A model generated the notes under the pieces. The model was given only the letters and a program-made list of their open reading frames with translations, did not search any database and had not been told where the DNA came from. Positions 8,562 to 17,494 of a stretch of DNA of 36,283 nucleotides are shown here, piece after piece. The position numbers and the translations under genes were made by a program. Where the stretch lies: positions 1 to 36,283 of the forward strand of contig JAIOYV010000069.1 in assembly GCA_021740905.1 (NCBI GenBank). Direction: 5' to 3'. Each line of letters begins with the position of its first letter. Positions within the stretch are counted from its first letter, which is position 1. Source of the stretch: Bacteroidales bacterium. Lineage in GTDB: Bacteria; Bacteroidota; Bacteroidia; Bacteroidales; M50B96.

Positions 8562-9677
8562 TTATTCTTTCCTCAACTTTGGTTTTTGGGCAATGTTGAA
8601 CCCCACCGTAACACCCACAATGTTGCCTTCTTTGCGTGGCGAGAAATAAAGGTTGACGGGCATGTTCAGATACCCCGACCGGAAAGTTTTCCCTACTGCA
8701 ATAATCAGCCCTGTCGAAACGCCATATTCGCCCCGGTTGTCCATAGCATGTTCGAGGGTGTAGTTCGATCCTTCGGGCAAATCCTCTGCAAGATGCCATT
8801 TATCGGTTTCATCATAATACCCTTCGGCAGTCTGGACAACTCGGATAACCGGGCCAAGACCAAATTCAAGGCCATATTTGTTAAAACGGAAGCCGTTCAT
8901 AAAGGTGATGGAAGGCACGACATACCCCGACTCCAGTCCGTTCAGGGCCGGGATCAACTCGACCAGAGCTTGAAAATCGCCCGAACTTAAATACTGCAAC
9001 TCGAACTGGTAACCAAACATCGACGAGATAGGGTACATGCCAAACCCCCCTTCGTTTTTATCGGCTTCCATCCGTTTGGCCGTTTTCCCTGTAGTGTAGG
9101 TTGCTCCCATCCGGGGGCCGTTCAGTCTTACTGTTGTTTTTGGGCTTGTGATGGGCCGGTCGTAATTAACGAGCAAGTCGACCAATATCTCATCGTTGGG
9201 GATCTCCAATAGGTTTTTTATGGAAATCTCCACCATCACCTGTATTTCCGATTGCTGGTCCAAGTATTCCATCACATTGGTTTTCTCGATTTTCTCGGTT
9301 TTTACATCGATCATCCGAAGGATAATGATGATTTTCTCGCCAAACTTTTCGGCACTCCCCGAAAGCATTTTGTCGGCTTTGAGCAACTTCCCCACCTTCA
9401 CCAATTGGGTTTTTCCAAAACATTTTGCCGGGTCGATACCGTTCTGTTTCATTATATCGGCCACATCGTATTTGTCGAGCACCTCGTAAGTATCGGTCTT
9501 TTCGAGTTCGAGACGCACCAGGCTGCCCATCGACACATTGTCGAGGTTCAAATCTTTCGTGTCAATGCTCACAATCGCAATGCTGGGCTTATCCTGTGCA
9601 AAAAGAACATTTATCGGAGCTATCAGGAAAAATACATAACTTAAAAATAGGGTCGAAATTTTCATGCATGTCTTCAT
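8562..9677 (-). CDS. CsgG/LpoB-like N-domain with outer-membrane barrel-like C-domain
   Basis: 371 residues with a signal peptide (about 1-28, ending VLFAQ); the start may instead be Met5. Residues about 30-165 match the fold of CsgG/LpoB/TolB-N type periplasmic domains: SIAIVSIDT, SLVRLELEKTDTYEVLDKYDVADIMKQ, VGKLLKADKMLSGSAEKFG, IILRMIDVKTEKIEKT. From about 180 on, the protein becomes beta-rich with GLEFGLGPVIRVV, YGVSTGLIIAVGKTF, YLNMPVNLYFSP and VGVTVGFNIAQ, as in a small outer-membrane barrel. Proteins of this layout occur in Bacteroidota without an assigned function. It has a TAGTTTTG -7 box upstream and is divergent from the HTH regulator at 9904, which may control it. Confidence 0.7.
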   Translation of the reverse strand: MKTCMKISTLFLSYVFFLIAPINVLFAQDKPSIAIVSIDTKDLNLDNVSMGSLVRLELEKTDTYEVLDKYDVADIMKQNGIDPAKCFGKTQLVKVGKLLKADKMLSGSAEKFGEKIIIILRMIDVKTEKIEKTNVMEYLDQQSEIQVMVEISIKNLLEIPNDEILVDLLVNYDRPITSPKTTVRLNGPRMGATYTTGKTAKRMEADKNEGGFGMYPISSMFGYQFELQYLSSGDFQALVELIPALNGLESGYVVPSITFMNGFRFNKYGLEFGLGPVIRVVQTAEGYYDETDKWHLAEDLPEGSNYTLEHAMDNRGEYGVSTGLIIAVGKTFRSGYLNMPVNLYFSPRKEGNIVGVTVGFNIAQKPKLRKE

Positions 9678-9705
9678 CGCTTTTCAATTTTAATTTATAC
9701 TGATA

Positions 9706-9713
9706 CAAAACTA
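9706..9713 (-). promoter_or_regulatory. candidate -7 box for the CsgG-like gene
   Basis: On the minus strand the bases read TAGTTTTG, an exact TAnnTTTG match about 28 bases before the ATG at 9677. Upstream at the -33 distance there is TTTTC rather than TTTG. Confidence 0.4.
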
Positions 9714-9826
9714 CAAGCTGTGCCCAGCCCTTGAAAACGGCATTTCACGACAAGGCTATTCGATTCGGATAAATCAATAAAAACAGGGGGAGAAAAAACC
9801 ATGGTGAAAAGTATTTTGTGAAAAAT

Positions 9827-9858
9827 GCAAATTAATCCGGATAATTATCATAATTTGC
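9827..9858. promoter_or_regulatory. nested dyad, candidate operator of the HTH regulator
   Basis: GCAAATTA (9827-9834) and TAATTTGC (9851-9858) are perfect inverted arms 16 bases apart. The spacer contains a perfect 10-base palindrome GATAATTATC (9840-9849). The element ends 45 bases before the regulator start at 9904, within the divergent promoter region, so autoregulation is a natural guess. Confidence 0.45.
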
Positions 9859-9903
9859 AGATAATATGAGGCAGCTCCACGGTTGCTTCCAAAACTTTTT
9901 AGG

Positions 9904-10917
9904 ATGGCTGAGAAAGAGAAAATATCGAAACAAAAACAGTTCTTCAAGAAGATTGAAGACATTATCCCGGCAACCACTTCCATGGTCAACGAGTTGGTCG
10001 ATTTGCTGGGCGTTAGCATGGACAGTGCTTACCGGAGATTACGGGGCGAAACTTCGCTGACTTTGGACGAAGTGGTGATCCTTTGCAATCATTATAAAAT
10101 TTCATTCGATTCCTTTATCAACCTCGAATCTGGGAATGTTTCCTTCAACTACACCCTTATGGACGAGGGCTTGCTTAGCTTTGCCAAGTACCACGACTCC
10201 TTGCTAAAAGATTTAAAGATTATCAGTACGGCAAAAGAAAAACGGATTACGTATGCCTGCGAAGACATCCCCGTTTTCCATAATATCAGCCTGGGCCCAA
10301 TTGCCAAATTCAAAATGTTCTATTGGATGAAATCGATTTTGAACTCACCCGAGTTTGAGGGCAAGCAATTCGACCCGGCATTGATCCCCGAAGAGTTTAT
10401 CGATCGGGCTAGGCAGATTTACGATTTATATTGCCTTATTCCATCCGTGGAAATTTGGACCGATACGACCATCCAAAGCACGGTAAAACAAATTGAATTT
10501 TACTGGGAGTCGGGTATGTTTAAATCGAAGGAAGATGCTTTGGAAGTTTGCGAATCACTGAAAGAAGAGATGGACATAGTACAAAAACAGGCCGAAAGAA
10601 GCACCAAATACCCAAAGCCCGGTGTACCCCCCGAATACGAAAACAACTACGAACTTTATTTTAGCGAGATTGAAATAACCAACAACTGTGTATTCGTAAA
10701 CCTGGGCGAAACCCGGGCAGTCTATCTCGGGCACTTGTCGTTCAACACCATGTCGACCTCCAACATTGGCTATTGCATGGAAACCGAACAATGGCTCGAA
10801 AACCTGAAACGCAAATCGACCCTCATCTCCGGCGTTGCCGTAAAGCACCGCTACCAGTTTTTCCGCAGCTCGTTGAAGTTTGTGGACGATTTGGTGGAGC
10901 GGATTAAGGGGTCGTAG
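9904..10917 (+). CDS. helix-turn-helix transcriptional regulator with a large unassigned C-domain
   Basis: 337 residues from ATG 9904. An upstream TTG (9883) would add 7 residues but is less plausible. An XRE/BetR-like helix-turn-helix lies at about residues 23-70 (MVNELVDLLGVSMDSAYRRLRGETSLTLDEVVILCNHY), where the recognition helix and the RLRGE segment fit this class. The remaining 260 residues are alpha-helical to mixed, contain no receiver, kinase or periplasmic-binding domain that I recognise, and carry no membrane span. Similar HTH proteins with long unknown C-domains are common in Bacteroidota. It is divergent from the CsgG-like gene, with a nested dyad between the two, suggesting local control. 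Confidence 0.75.
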   Translation: MAEKEKISKQKQFFKKIEDIIPATTSMVNELVDLLGVSMDSAYRRLRGETSLTLDEVVILCNHYKISFDSFINLESGNVSFNYTLMDEGLLSFAKYHDSLLKDLKIISTAKEKRITYACEDIPVFHNISLGPIAKFKMFYWMKSILNSPEFEGKQFDPALIPEEFIDRARQIYDLYCLIPSVEIWTDTTIQSTVKQIEFYWESGMFKSKEDALEVCESLKEEMDIVQKQAERSTKYPKPGVPPEYENNYELYFSEIEITNNCVFVNLGETRAVYLGHLSFNTMSTSNIGYCMETEQWLENLKRKSTLISGVAVKHRYQFFRSSLKFVDDLVERIKGS

Positions 10918-10968
10918 GTTTACTTTCCTTTTCTTAAATTTGCAATAAATCAATAAGTTATTAACAAT

Positions 10969-11178
10969 ATCAAAGAAACAGATGAAATATTAACTATTAG
11001 GGTGAAGAAGTCAAAGGCAAGAGCTTTTCGTTCTATGCTTTAGCTGTTTGATTTTGTTGAATTGGAAACAGCCGGAGAAAAGCTGAACCGATATATCCTT
11101 TCTTAACCTAAAAATATTCCAATTACTGACGATGAAATAATGAACATCATAAAATCCGATCATAGCAATAAAGCATAA
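10969..11178 (+). pseudogene. antitoxin remnant of a PIN-domain toxin-antitoxin module
   Basis: One continuous frame reads ATC (where ATG would be expected), then KETDEILTIRVKKSKARAFRSML, a TAG stop (11041-11043), LFDFVELETAGEKLNRYILS, a TAA stop (11104-11106), then PKNIPITDDEIMNIIKSDHSNKA and TAA at 11176. About 70 codons of coherent protein are broken by two nonsense codons, and the start codon seems mutated. It ends three bases before the toxin remnant, the usual antitoxin-then-toxin order. It cannot produce a full-length antitoxin. The antitoxin family is not identified beyond its position and size. Confidence 0.65.
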
Positions 11179-11181
11179 ATT

Positions 11182-11332
11182 ATGCGTGAAACAAAATCTC
11201 TTTTTATTTCATTCGATACAAATATTTGGATTGGACTTCCTTTTTACCGGGGATAAGGACCTACTTATTCTAAAACAATATTATGACACAAAAATTCTGA
11301 GTTTTAGTGAATTCATTTCTGAAATGTATTAA
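11182..11332 (+). pseudogene. PIN-domain (VapC-like) toxin remnant with internal deletion
   Basis: ATG 11182 opens MRETKSLFISFDTNIWIGL, the N-terminal strand of PIN ribonucleases with the first catalytic Asp in the DTN motif. A short run later the frame shifts by one base at about 11240. The sequence then reads LFTGDKDLLILKQYYDTKIL followed by SFSEFISEMY and TAA (11330-11332), which is the PIN C-terminus including the GDKDLL motif. The middle of the domain, some 60-80 residues by comparison with usual PIN toxins of about 130-140 residues, is missing. The product would be inactive, consistent with the loss of its antitoxin just upstream. Confidence 0.75.
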
Positions 11333-11347
11333 TGAAGTAATTTTCAA

Positions 11348-14300
11348 CTACTCCCCCACCCCTTTCATCAATTCCTTCACCGCAGCTTCTAATTGTTGAT
11401 CTTGCCCCTGGCATACTTTGCCGGGTTCGTTGGGCACTTTTATGTCGGGTTCGAGTTGGGTGTTTTCGAGGTATTTGCCATTGTTGGAAACCATCCCTAC
11501 TTGCGGGATCCCGAATGTGACACCATTTTGCAGGCGTTCCCACCAAACCGCAGTTCCTGTTCCCGGTACCGGCATTCCAATCAGTTTGCCAATGCCCAGT
11601 GCTCTGTAAGTGAACGGAAACATGTGGGCATCTGAATAATTGCTTTCGCTCATCACCACACACGATGGCTTGGCCCATTTGAATTGGGGTTCTGTGCCCA
11701 GGTCTTGTCCTCGGGGTGAAATGCTGATGTAGAGCTTCCCGCCAAGGAACGTGGCCAGATCGTCGTGCAACCAGCCACCACCATTGAAACGGGTATCGAC
11801 AACCAGGGCTTCTTTGTCGTGGTTTTTGCCCAGCACCTCTTCGTAAACCACACGGTAGCTCCTGTCGTTCATGCCCCGCACATGGACATAGCCGATTTTT
11901 CCATCAGAGGCTTTCTCGACAATGGCCCGGCAGTTTTCTACCCATCGTTTGTACTGCAATTCGTTTTCTTCTCCTCTGGAAATGGGCCTGACGACTTCAT
12001 CCCATCGCTTTCTCTTATCTGGATCGTAAAGCGAAAGGAGAACATTCTCATGGGCAATTCTATTCAGCAAAGTATAGTAGTTCATATCGGCTGTGATTTC
12101 TTCACCACCAATTTTTTCAATAATTACCCCTGCCTTTATTTTCGAATCCTTTTTGATGACCGGGCTTTTGTCCATCACTTCGATGATTTTCAGGCCATCT
12201 CCCGTGTAGCTTTCATCATAAAACAAGCCCAAAGAGGCTGTTTCGTCCCCCATTGATGTTTGTGGCCAATATGAAGCACCTGTATGCGAGGCGTTCAATT
12301 CGCCCAGCAATTCGCTTAACATTTCAGCAAAATCGTAATTGTTATTGATGGATGGCAGGACCAGGGCATATTCCTTCTTATAGCCTTCCCAGTCAACATT
12401 ATGCAGATCATCTACATAGAATTTCTTTTTCACTTGCCGCCAGATGTGCTCGTACAAATAGGCCCGTTCGTCGGCTTCGTTCAAATTCATTTCTGCCTTT
12501 ATTGCCACCTCTGTTTTCTTCGACTTCTCCAATTCAATCTTCGATATTTTTCCCCCTGAAAGCACAAAAAGGTTTTTCCAATCCTTGTCGTGATGTAGGC
12601 TTCCGCTACTTTTGCTAACCCCTTTGAGGATGATTTTTGTCTCTTTCGATTTTAACTCAGTCTGCCACAAATCAAAACCTTTATCGGTGCTCGACAAATA
12701 GTACAATTTTTCACCATCGCCCGAAAGCAAGGCATCCGACAAACGGCTCGAATGAATGGTAAGCCGGGTTTTCCTATCTTCAATATTGGTTAGATCGAAC
12801 TTTAGAGGCTCTATTTTTTCGTCTTTCTTTTCATCTTCCTCATCCTCTTTTTTCTTGTTTTTCTTTTTGTCTTTCTTCTTTTCATCTTCTTTCAGAAGTT
12901 CGTATTCCTCTTTGGGCAAGGTGAATTTGTCCCAAGCATCCTGTGTTAGGAACATCCCATAAATATCTTGTTCCGAACCCCAACCGCCACGGTTTTTCAT
13001 TCCATCGCGGTCGGAAAACCAATACATCAGTTCGCCTTTCATGCCCCACTTTGGACTATAATCGCCAAAGCCACTTTGTGTTAAATTGATGATTTCTATA
13101 CCACCCTCAGCACTCACCAGGCCAACTTCATCTTTCCAACTTTTTGCAGGAAGGAAATTCACCAGAAACCACTTGCTATCGGGCGACCAGGCATAATATT
13201 GATCGCCATCGGTATAAGAATAATTTTTATCGCCACTGACAATTTCCCGTACCTTTTTGCTTTTCAGATTGATCACTTTCAACGTAGTTCGTTCTTCCAG
13301 AAAGGCCACCTCTTTGCCATCGGGCGAATAGGATGGCTGAAACGTTTCTTTGTCAGTCTCCAGCAAAACCTCTTCGTTCAACAAAGTTGAATTGAAAAAG
13401 TATTTTTCTTCTTCGCGGCCCAGCGATGTTTGGTACAAATTCCAACTGTTGTTGCGCTCGCTGGCATACAAAACCGAACGGCCATCAGGGCTAAACTGCA
13501 CATTTCGTTCTTGTTCTGGAGTACTGGTAATCCGCTTGCTTGTGCCCTCACTGATGCTCGACACAAATACTTCGCCCCTGATTACCATCGCTATCTCTTT
13601 GCCATTGGGCGATACAGCCATATCCGACACGCCCCCGCTCTGGTGGATATTCTTTTCTGCGTTGTGCCGATCTTCGGTTGAAATTGAAATATTGATTTTT
13701 TGAGGAGTTCCGCTGGGTGTTTTTGTATAAATATTACCATGATGACCAAAACACAAAACATCCACATTGCTAATAGAAAGAAAACGGATGGGATGTTTTG
13801 AGAAAGTCGTGATTTGCTCCTTTTGTGCAGGGTTCGTCAGGTTTGTTTTGAAGATATTGAAATCGCCCATTTCCTCGCTCAGATAATATACATCCTGATT
13901 GTTGGAGGCAAAAACCGGGTCTTGGTCTTCTCCTTCAAAAGAGCTTAGTTGCTTGTACTCCTTGCTCGAAATATCGTACATCCAAACATCGCGGGTAACC
14001 GATGAGGTGTGATGCTTGCGCCAGGCATTTTCGTAGCCTTTCCTATCGTGAAAAATGAGTTTTGATCCATCGGAACTCATCCTGCATTTTTCGGCAGGGG
14101 TCGTAAGGATTTGCTTTACCCGGCCACCCTCAACCGGAACCTGATAAAGTTCGGGCAGTGCCCCTGTTGGAAATTGCCTGTTGCTCGAAGCATCGAGACG
14201 GGCAGAGGTGAAAATTACGTGCTTGTTATCAGATGTGAAATCGGAAGGATAATCGGAGGAACTGTGAAAAGTGAGGCGCGTGGTTTTACCTCCTTCCGCA

Positions 14301-14584
14301 GAGATCACAAACACATCGAAGTTCCCAAACCGGTCTGAAGCAAAAGCAATATTTTTTCCATCTCTCGACCAAACTGGCCTAAAATCGTAGGCTTCGTGGA
14401 TGGTCAGGATTTTAGCCTCGCCCCCCGAAGAGGGAACTGTGTACAAGTCGCCTCCAAAGCTAAACACAATGGTTTTCCCATCGGGAGAGATGGCAGGATA
14501 GCGCATCCATAGAGGGGAATCTTGAGAAAAGATTGAACTATAAGAAATTAAAATATATAAAAAAGGAAGATAGTATTTTGTCAT
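11348..14584 (-). CDS. Tricorn protease homologue (S41 family)
   Basis: 1078 residues with a signal peptide (1-20, ending SIFS). A beta-propeller region with repeated SPDG blades covers about 25-540 (AISPDGKTIVF, FSPDGRSVLYASE, SYSPDGKEVAFLE). A Lys/Glu-rich linker (about 560-590) follows, then further blades. After about 700 come the helical core, a PDZ domain (about 785-870) and the C-terminal peptidase domain. Catalytic residues can be placed by analogy with archaeal Tricorn: Ser766-His767 in NASHTG, nucleophile Ser984 in SNYSDAHMFP and Glu1040 in LENTQLEPDI. In archaea Tricorn degrades peptides in the cytoplasm; this form carries a signal peptide and so should work in the periplasm. It is the last gene of a probable three-gene minus-strand group with the LolA-like and PQQ-propeller genes. 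Confidence 0.92.
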   Translation of the reverse strand: MTKYYLPFLYILISYSSIFSQDSPLWMRYPAISPDGKTIVFSFGGDLYTVPSSGGEAKILTIHEAYDFRPVWSRDGKNIAFASDRFGNFDVFVISAEGGKTTRLTFHSSSDYPSDFTSDNKHVIFTSARLDASSNRQFPTGALPELYQVPVEGGRVKQILTTPAEKCRMSSDGSKLIFHDRKGYENAWRKHHTSSVTRDVWMYDISSKEYKQLSSFEGEDQDPVFASNNQDVYYLSEEMGDFNIFKTNLTNPAQKEQITTFSKHPIRFLSISNVDVLCFGHHGNIYTKTPSGTPQKINISISTEDRHNAEKNIHQSGGVSDMAVSPNGKEIAMVIRGEVFVSSISEGTSKRITSTPEQERNVQFSPDGRSVLYASERNNSWNLYQTSLGREEEKYFFNSTLLNEEVLLETDKETFQPSYSPDGKEVAFLEERTTLKVINLKSKKVREIVSGDKNYSYTDGDQYYAWSPDSKWFLVNFLPAKSWKDEVGLVSAEGGIEIINLTQSGFGDYSPKWGMKGELMYWFSDRDGMKNRGGWGSEQDIYGMFLTQDAWDKFTLPKEEYELLKEDEKKKDKKKNKKKEDEEDEKKDEKIEPLKFDLTNIEDRKTRLTIHSSRLSDALLSGDGEKLYYLSSTDKGFDLWQTELKSKETKIILKGVSKSSGSLHHDKDWKNLFVLSGGKISKIELEKSKKTEVAIKAEMNLNEADERAYLYEHIWRQVKKKFYVDDLHNVDWEGYKKEYALVLPSINNNYDFAEMLSELLGELNASHTGASYWPQTSMGDETASLGLFYDESYTGDGLKIIEVMDKSPVIKKDSKIKAGVIIEKIGGEEITADMNYYTLLNRIAHENVLLSLYDPDKRKRWDEVVRPISRGEENELQYKRWVENCRAIVEKASDGKIGYVHVRGMNDRSYRVVYEEVLGKNHDKEALVVDTRFNGGGWLHDDLATFLGGKLYISISPRGQDLGTEPQFKWAKPSCVVMSESNYSDAHMFPFTYRALGIGKLIGMPVPGTGTAVWWERLQNGVTFGIPQVGMVSNNGKYLENTQLEPDIKVPNEPGKVCQGQDQQLEAAVKELMKGVGE

Positions 14585-14661
14585 GTTGTTTGATTTAGTT
14601 CATTGTAAAGGTTGATTTATAAAAAATGTTCATAAAGAGAATAAATACGAAGAGAACCAGC

Positions 14662-14694
14662 ACCGAAGGCTTCACTGAGAACAAAACCCTCGGT
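14662..14694 (-). repeat. diverged second copy of the REP-like palindrome
   Basis: A 33-base block that aligns without gaps to palindrome 1 of 3777-3809 at 25 of 33 positions by my hand count, both containing the core GAAGGCTTC. Its own dyad is degenerate; the outer stem ACCGA/TCGGT is kept. Like the first copy it lies just downstream of a minus-strand gene (stop at 14714) and before the next start (14584). Confidence 0.4.
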
Positions 14695-14713
14695 TGGAGA
14701 AGCTTCAACTGCC

Positions 14714-15901
14714 TTAGTCTATCCTCCGAGAATATGTAAACTTCTGGCTTACCCGCCAATTCTCACCTCCATCGTTGGAGTCGGCCACTTCAAGTAAAAA
14801 ACCCTTAGGGCTTATGTTTGAATAAATGTATTTCCTGGCTGACTTTTTTTCATTCTCTTGACCATAGCTTATTTGGGTGTTTTCAAAAATAAGACTATCT
14901 CCTGAAAAAGTTCCCTGGTAAACATCGGTATTTGAATAAAAGTCGTTGAACATAACCATTCTGTAATTACCGGTTTCAGAATTAAAGGTCCAGGAAGTAA
15001 GCTTTTCAATGGAAAAATAATTGGTGTATGAAATGGTTTCTTGCAGCATATTTTTGTTTTCGACATACTTAACAACAGAAGTTGTTGAATCGACATTTTG
15101 CCAGGATCCTCGCCGGTTCAACACATCGAAGACCACATTCCATTCTCCTTCGAAGGCATTTAGCTTTTTCATTTCATCACTAAGGGGTAGTCTAAAAATA
15201 CCGGGGTCAATCTTACCATTTAGCTCCACCTTTTCGATTTCGGTTACCCGGTAGCGAATACTAAATACCCTTTCGATATGGAAAGGAGTAAGCACTTCAC
15301 CCACTTTCCTGAAATCTTCGTAAATGGATTCTGCCGGGGCTGGCTCTGCAAAATCAGACCACATCGATTTGCTCATGTATTCGAGATAGGTTTTTGTGTT
15401 GAGAAACCAGGTTTCCTGTTGGCCGTTGTCACGGGTCAGTTCGAGTTTGAAACATTCGATGCCATCCACTACCTCCTTGCCCTTTAATTCAACTTTAAAG
15501 CCTCTTTCCTTATAATTGAGAAATGGAGTGCAGAACTCGGCCTTTTGGATGATAACATTGGCCTCAACCTCAGTTGCTTTTCGTGGGAACGACATATCGA
15601 ACCAGGGATCGATTTTCCAGATCAGGTCGCCTATTTTTCCATCCACCACTTTGTGTTGTCCCAGATGGTAGCTGGCATAGTAGTTTCCTGGCCTGGACTT
15701 AATCTCGGTGAAGGGATTGGTTTCGCTAAAGCTGGTAAAATTTCCGGTGATCTTCATCGATTGTACGGCATCCCAATTTTTCATGCCCCCGTGTGCCTCG
15801 ATGTGTTTTTTAATAATCTCGTCGACGGTTTGGCCATTCAACATTAACCCAGATAAACTAAAAGTAAGTATCAATCCAATTATTTTTGCTATTGCTTTCA
15901 T
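14714..15901 (-). CDS. exported protein: LolA-like N-domain plus DUF1579-like C-domain
   Basis: 395 residues with a signal peptide (about 1-24, ending LNGQ). Residues about 25-240 look like the outer-membrane lipoprotein-sorting (LolA/LolB-type) fold of Bacteroidota: VDEIIKKHIEAHGGMKNWDAVQSMKITG, then strands GIECFKLELTRDNG and TWFLNTKTYLEYMSKS. Residues about 248-395 start LNAFEGEWNVVFDVLN and end NWRVSQKFTYSR, resembling the DUF1579-type beta-barrel, a domain of unknown function. The fusion suggests a periplasmic lipid- or ligand-binding role rather than an enzyme. It lies 8 bases downstream of the PQQ-propeller gene and so is almost certainly co-transcribed with it. Confidence 0.65.
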   Translation of the reverse strand: MKAIAKIIGLILTFSLSGLMLNGQTVDEIIKKHIEAHGGMKNWDAVQSMKITGNFTSFSETNPFTEIKSRPGNYYASYHLGQHKVVDGKIGDLIWKIDPWFDMSFPRKATEVEANVIIQKAEFCTPFLNYKERGFKVELKGKEVVDGIECFKLELTRDNGQQETWFLNTKTYLEYMSKSMWSDFAEPAPAESIYEDFRKVGEVLTPFHIERVFSIRYRVTEIEKVELNGKIDPGIFRLPLSDEMKKLNAFEGEWNVVFDVLNRRGSWQNVDSTTSVVKYVENKNMLQETISYTNYFSIEKLTSWTFNSETGNYRMVMFNDFYSNTDVYQGTFSGDSLIFENTQISYGQENEKKSARKYIYSNISPKGFLLEVADSNDGGENWRVSQKFTYSRRID

Positions 15902-15909
15902 GGTAATTC

Positions 15910-17175
15910 TTATTTAGATAATTGATAACATGCCATTTGAGTAAGATTCCTGACATATAGTATTCCATCAGCAAACGAAGGGGCTGTCCACGATTTCCCT
16001 GTCATGGTCTGGAACGATCCCAGTTCTTTGTATTTCTCGTGGCTTGGATCGACCACTATTACTTTTCCCTGATCAGACAATACGATCAATTTATTATCGA
16101 CCAGAATCAGGCTGCCCTTTCCAAACCCACGCTGCGACCATTTTAATTCGCCGGTTTCAGCCGAAACACATTGCAAACGGGCACGGGTAAAACCGTAGAG
16201 GTATCCATCGTGATAAATGGAGGAACTCCAGTTATTCTGCATGGTTTTGCTGGCAAGGACTTCGGTTGGTTTATTGTTATCGACCTGGATAACAAAACCA
16301 CCCGCCTTGCTAACAGACGACACAAATATTTTATTCGGAGGAATGAAAACCGGCATAGCAGTAGGATACCTCATGGGCATTTTGTACGACCACAACAAAT
16401 CGCCTTTTACATTGTATGCGTGTAGCATGGTATCGGCTGCAAACACTATATGCACATGGTTTTCGATGGTGGCAATGGCCGGAGAATTATAACCTGAGCC
16501 TCCAACGCCCTTGCTCCAAATTGCTTTTCCTGATTTTTTATCAAAAGCCGTATACGCTTTTTCTTCCTTGCCTCCTGTTTCAAGGATAAGAATATCGTCG
16601 ATTAGCAAAGGCGAAGAGGTATAACCCCAACGCGGCTGTGTGCTACCAAAATCAATCGGCAAATCGACCAACCAAAGAATATCTCCAGTTTTAACGGATA
16701 AGGCCATCAGTTTCCCAAATCCGCTTAGGCAATAGATATTTTCTGAATCCAAAGCAGGAGTTGAGCGTGGCCCATGCCCCCATCCATCCACTTCGATATA
16801 CAACGAGTCGATCTTTGTTTTCCAGATTTCTTTTCCGGTATTAGCATCGAAAGCCTCCACGTATTCGTAGCCCGTGTCTACGGTGTCGCCAGCCAATATG
16901 TATGCTTTGCTATCGTCCACAACCACCTCTGGGAAACCCGACCCGATGTTTTTGGCCCAAAGGAGTTGAGGGCCTGATTCAGGCCATTCCAGCAGCAATC
17001 CAGTCTCATTTGAAATCCCATTTCTACTGTTGCCTCGAAATTGTTTCCAATTGGTTTGAGAAAACAGGTCGGGCGATACAGTCCACAGAAACATGAATAA
17101 TACGCACAGTGCAAATATCCTTCTCGGTGTAATTATTCGTTGATTTTTGATTTTTGATTTTTTAAAATTTGTCAT
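15910..17175 (-). CDS. exported PQQ-type beta-propeller protein
   Basis: 421 residues from ATG 17175; the open frame extends to 17268, but that extra part reads through non-protein-like sequence. After a basic N-region a hydrophobic segment (RRIFALCVLFMFLW) and SPDLFSQ act as signal peptide. The mature protein opens NWKQFRGNSRNGISNETG, the typical start of this family, and has repeated W-motif blades: AFDANTGKEIWKTKI, ALSVKTGDILWLVDL, AFDKKSGKAIWSKGV, CVSAETGELKWSQRG. This is an eight-bladed-type propeller seen both in BamB and in quinoprotein-like scaffolds; I see no proof that it binds PQQ. The first codons carry a TTGATTTTTGATT-type repeat (17140-17163 on the plus strand), which makes the N-region Lys-rich. 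Confidence 0.8.
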   Translation of the reverse strand: MTNFKKSKIKNQRIITPRRIFALCVLFMFLWTVSPDLFSQTNWKQFRGNSRNGISNETGLLLEWPESGPQLLWAKNIGSGFPEVVVDDSKAYILAGDTVDTGYEYVEAFDANTGKEIWKTKIDSLYIEVDGWGHGPRSTPALDSENIYCLSGFGKLMALSVKTGDILWLVDLPIDFGSTQPRWGYTSSPLLIDDILILETGGKEEKAYTAFDKKSGKAIWSKGVGGSGYNSPAIATIENHVHIVFAADTMLHAYNVKGDLLWSYKMPMRYPTAMPVFIPPNKIFVSSVSKAGGFVIQVDNNKPTEVLASKTMQNNWSSSIYHDGYLYGFTRARLQCVSAETGELKWSQRGFGKGSLILVDNKLIVLSDQGKVIVVDPSHEKYKELGSFQTMTGKSWTAPSFADGILYVRNLTQMACYQLSK

Positions 17176-17482
17176 ATCAATTATGTTAATAGTTACAAAA
17201 TAGATGCTTTGTCGACTTTGAAAAAATGTTGAACACAATAAACAAAATGAACGGGTAAGGAGAAACATTGCCGGATACCAGGTTTTTGTATCATCGCAAC
17301 TGAAAGATATAATTCACTTAAAAAACTTTTTGTTGGTAGCATCCGCCTTTGTCTTATCCCATTTTGTTTAGCTATCTACCCTGTTTCTGGCAGTAAAAGT
17401 AAACAAAATATAATAATAAGCAAGTTCGTTTTATGAAGAAATATCAGTCGTGTGACACTGTTTTACGGGATGAAGTTCGATA

Positions 17483-17494
17483 GAAAACGTTTGC
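17483..17494. promoter_or_regulatory. candidate LacI-type operator, copy A
   Basis: GAAAACGTTTGC, whose reverse complement contains CAAACGTTTTC, identical over 11 bases to copy B upstream of the alpha-amylase. The centre AAACGTTT is a perfect palindrome around CG, as is usual for LacI-family sites. It lies 81 bases before the likely start of the T9SS cargo at 17576. Confidence 0.4.

Noticed and set aside
8493-8990. 165-codon plus-strand frame overlapping the CsgG-like gene
   Set aside because: It begins inside the inverted repeat and runs antisense to a gene with a signal peptide and clear domain; no protein-like features.
9883-9903. TTG start for the HTH regulator
   Set aside because: It adds seven residues unlike an N-terminus, while ATG 9904 gives a normal start.
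12756-12962. 68-codon Ser/Phe-rich plus-strand frame
   Set aside because: It is the complement of the Lys/Glu-rich linker of the Tricorn homologue.
17090-17130. Tat signal in the PQQ-propeller protein
   Set aside because: Two arginines precede the hydrophobic segment (TPRRIFALCV) but the rest of the Tat consensus is missing; an ordinary Sec signal fits.
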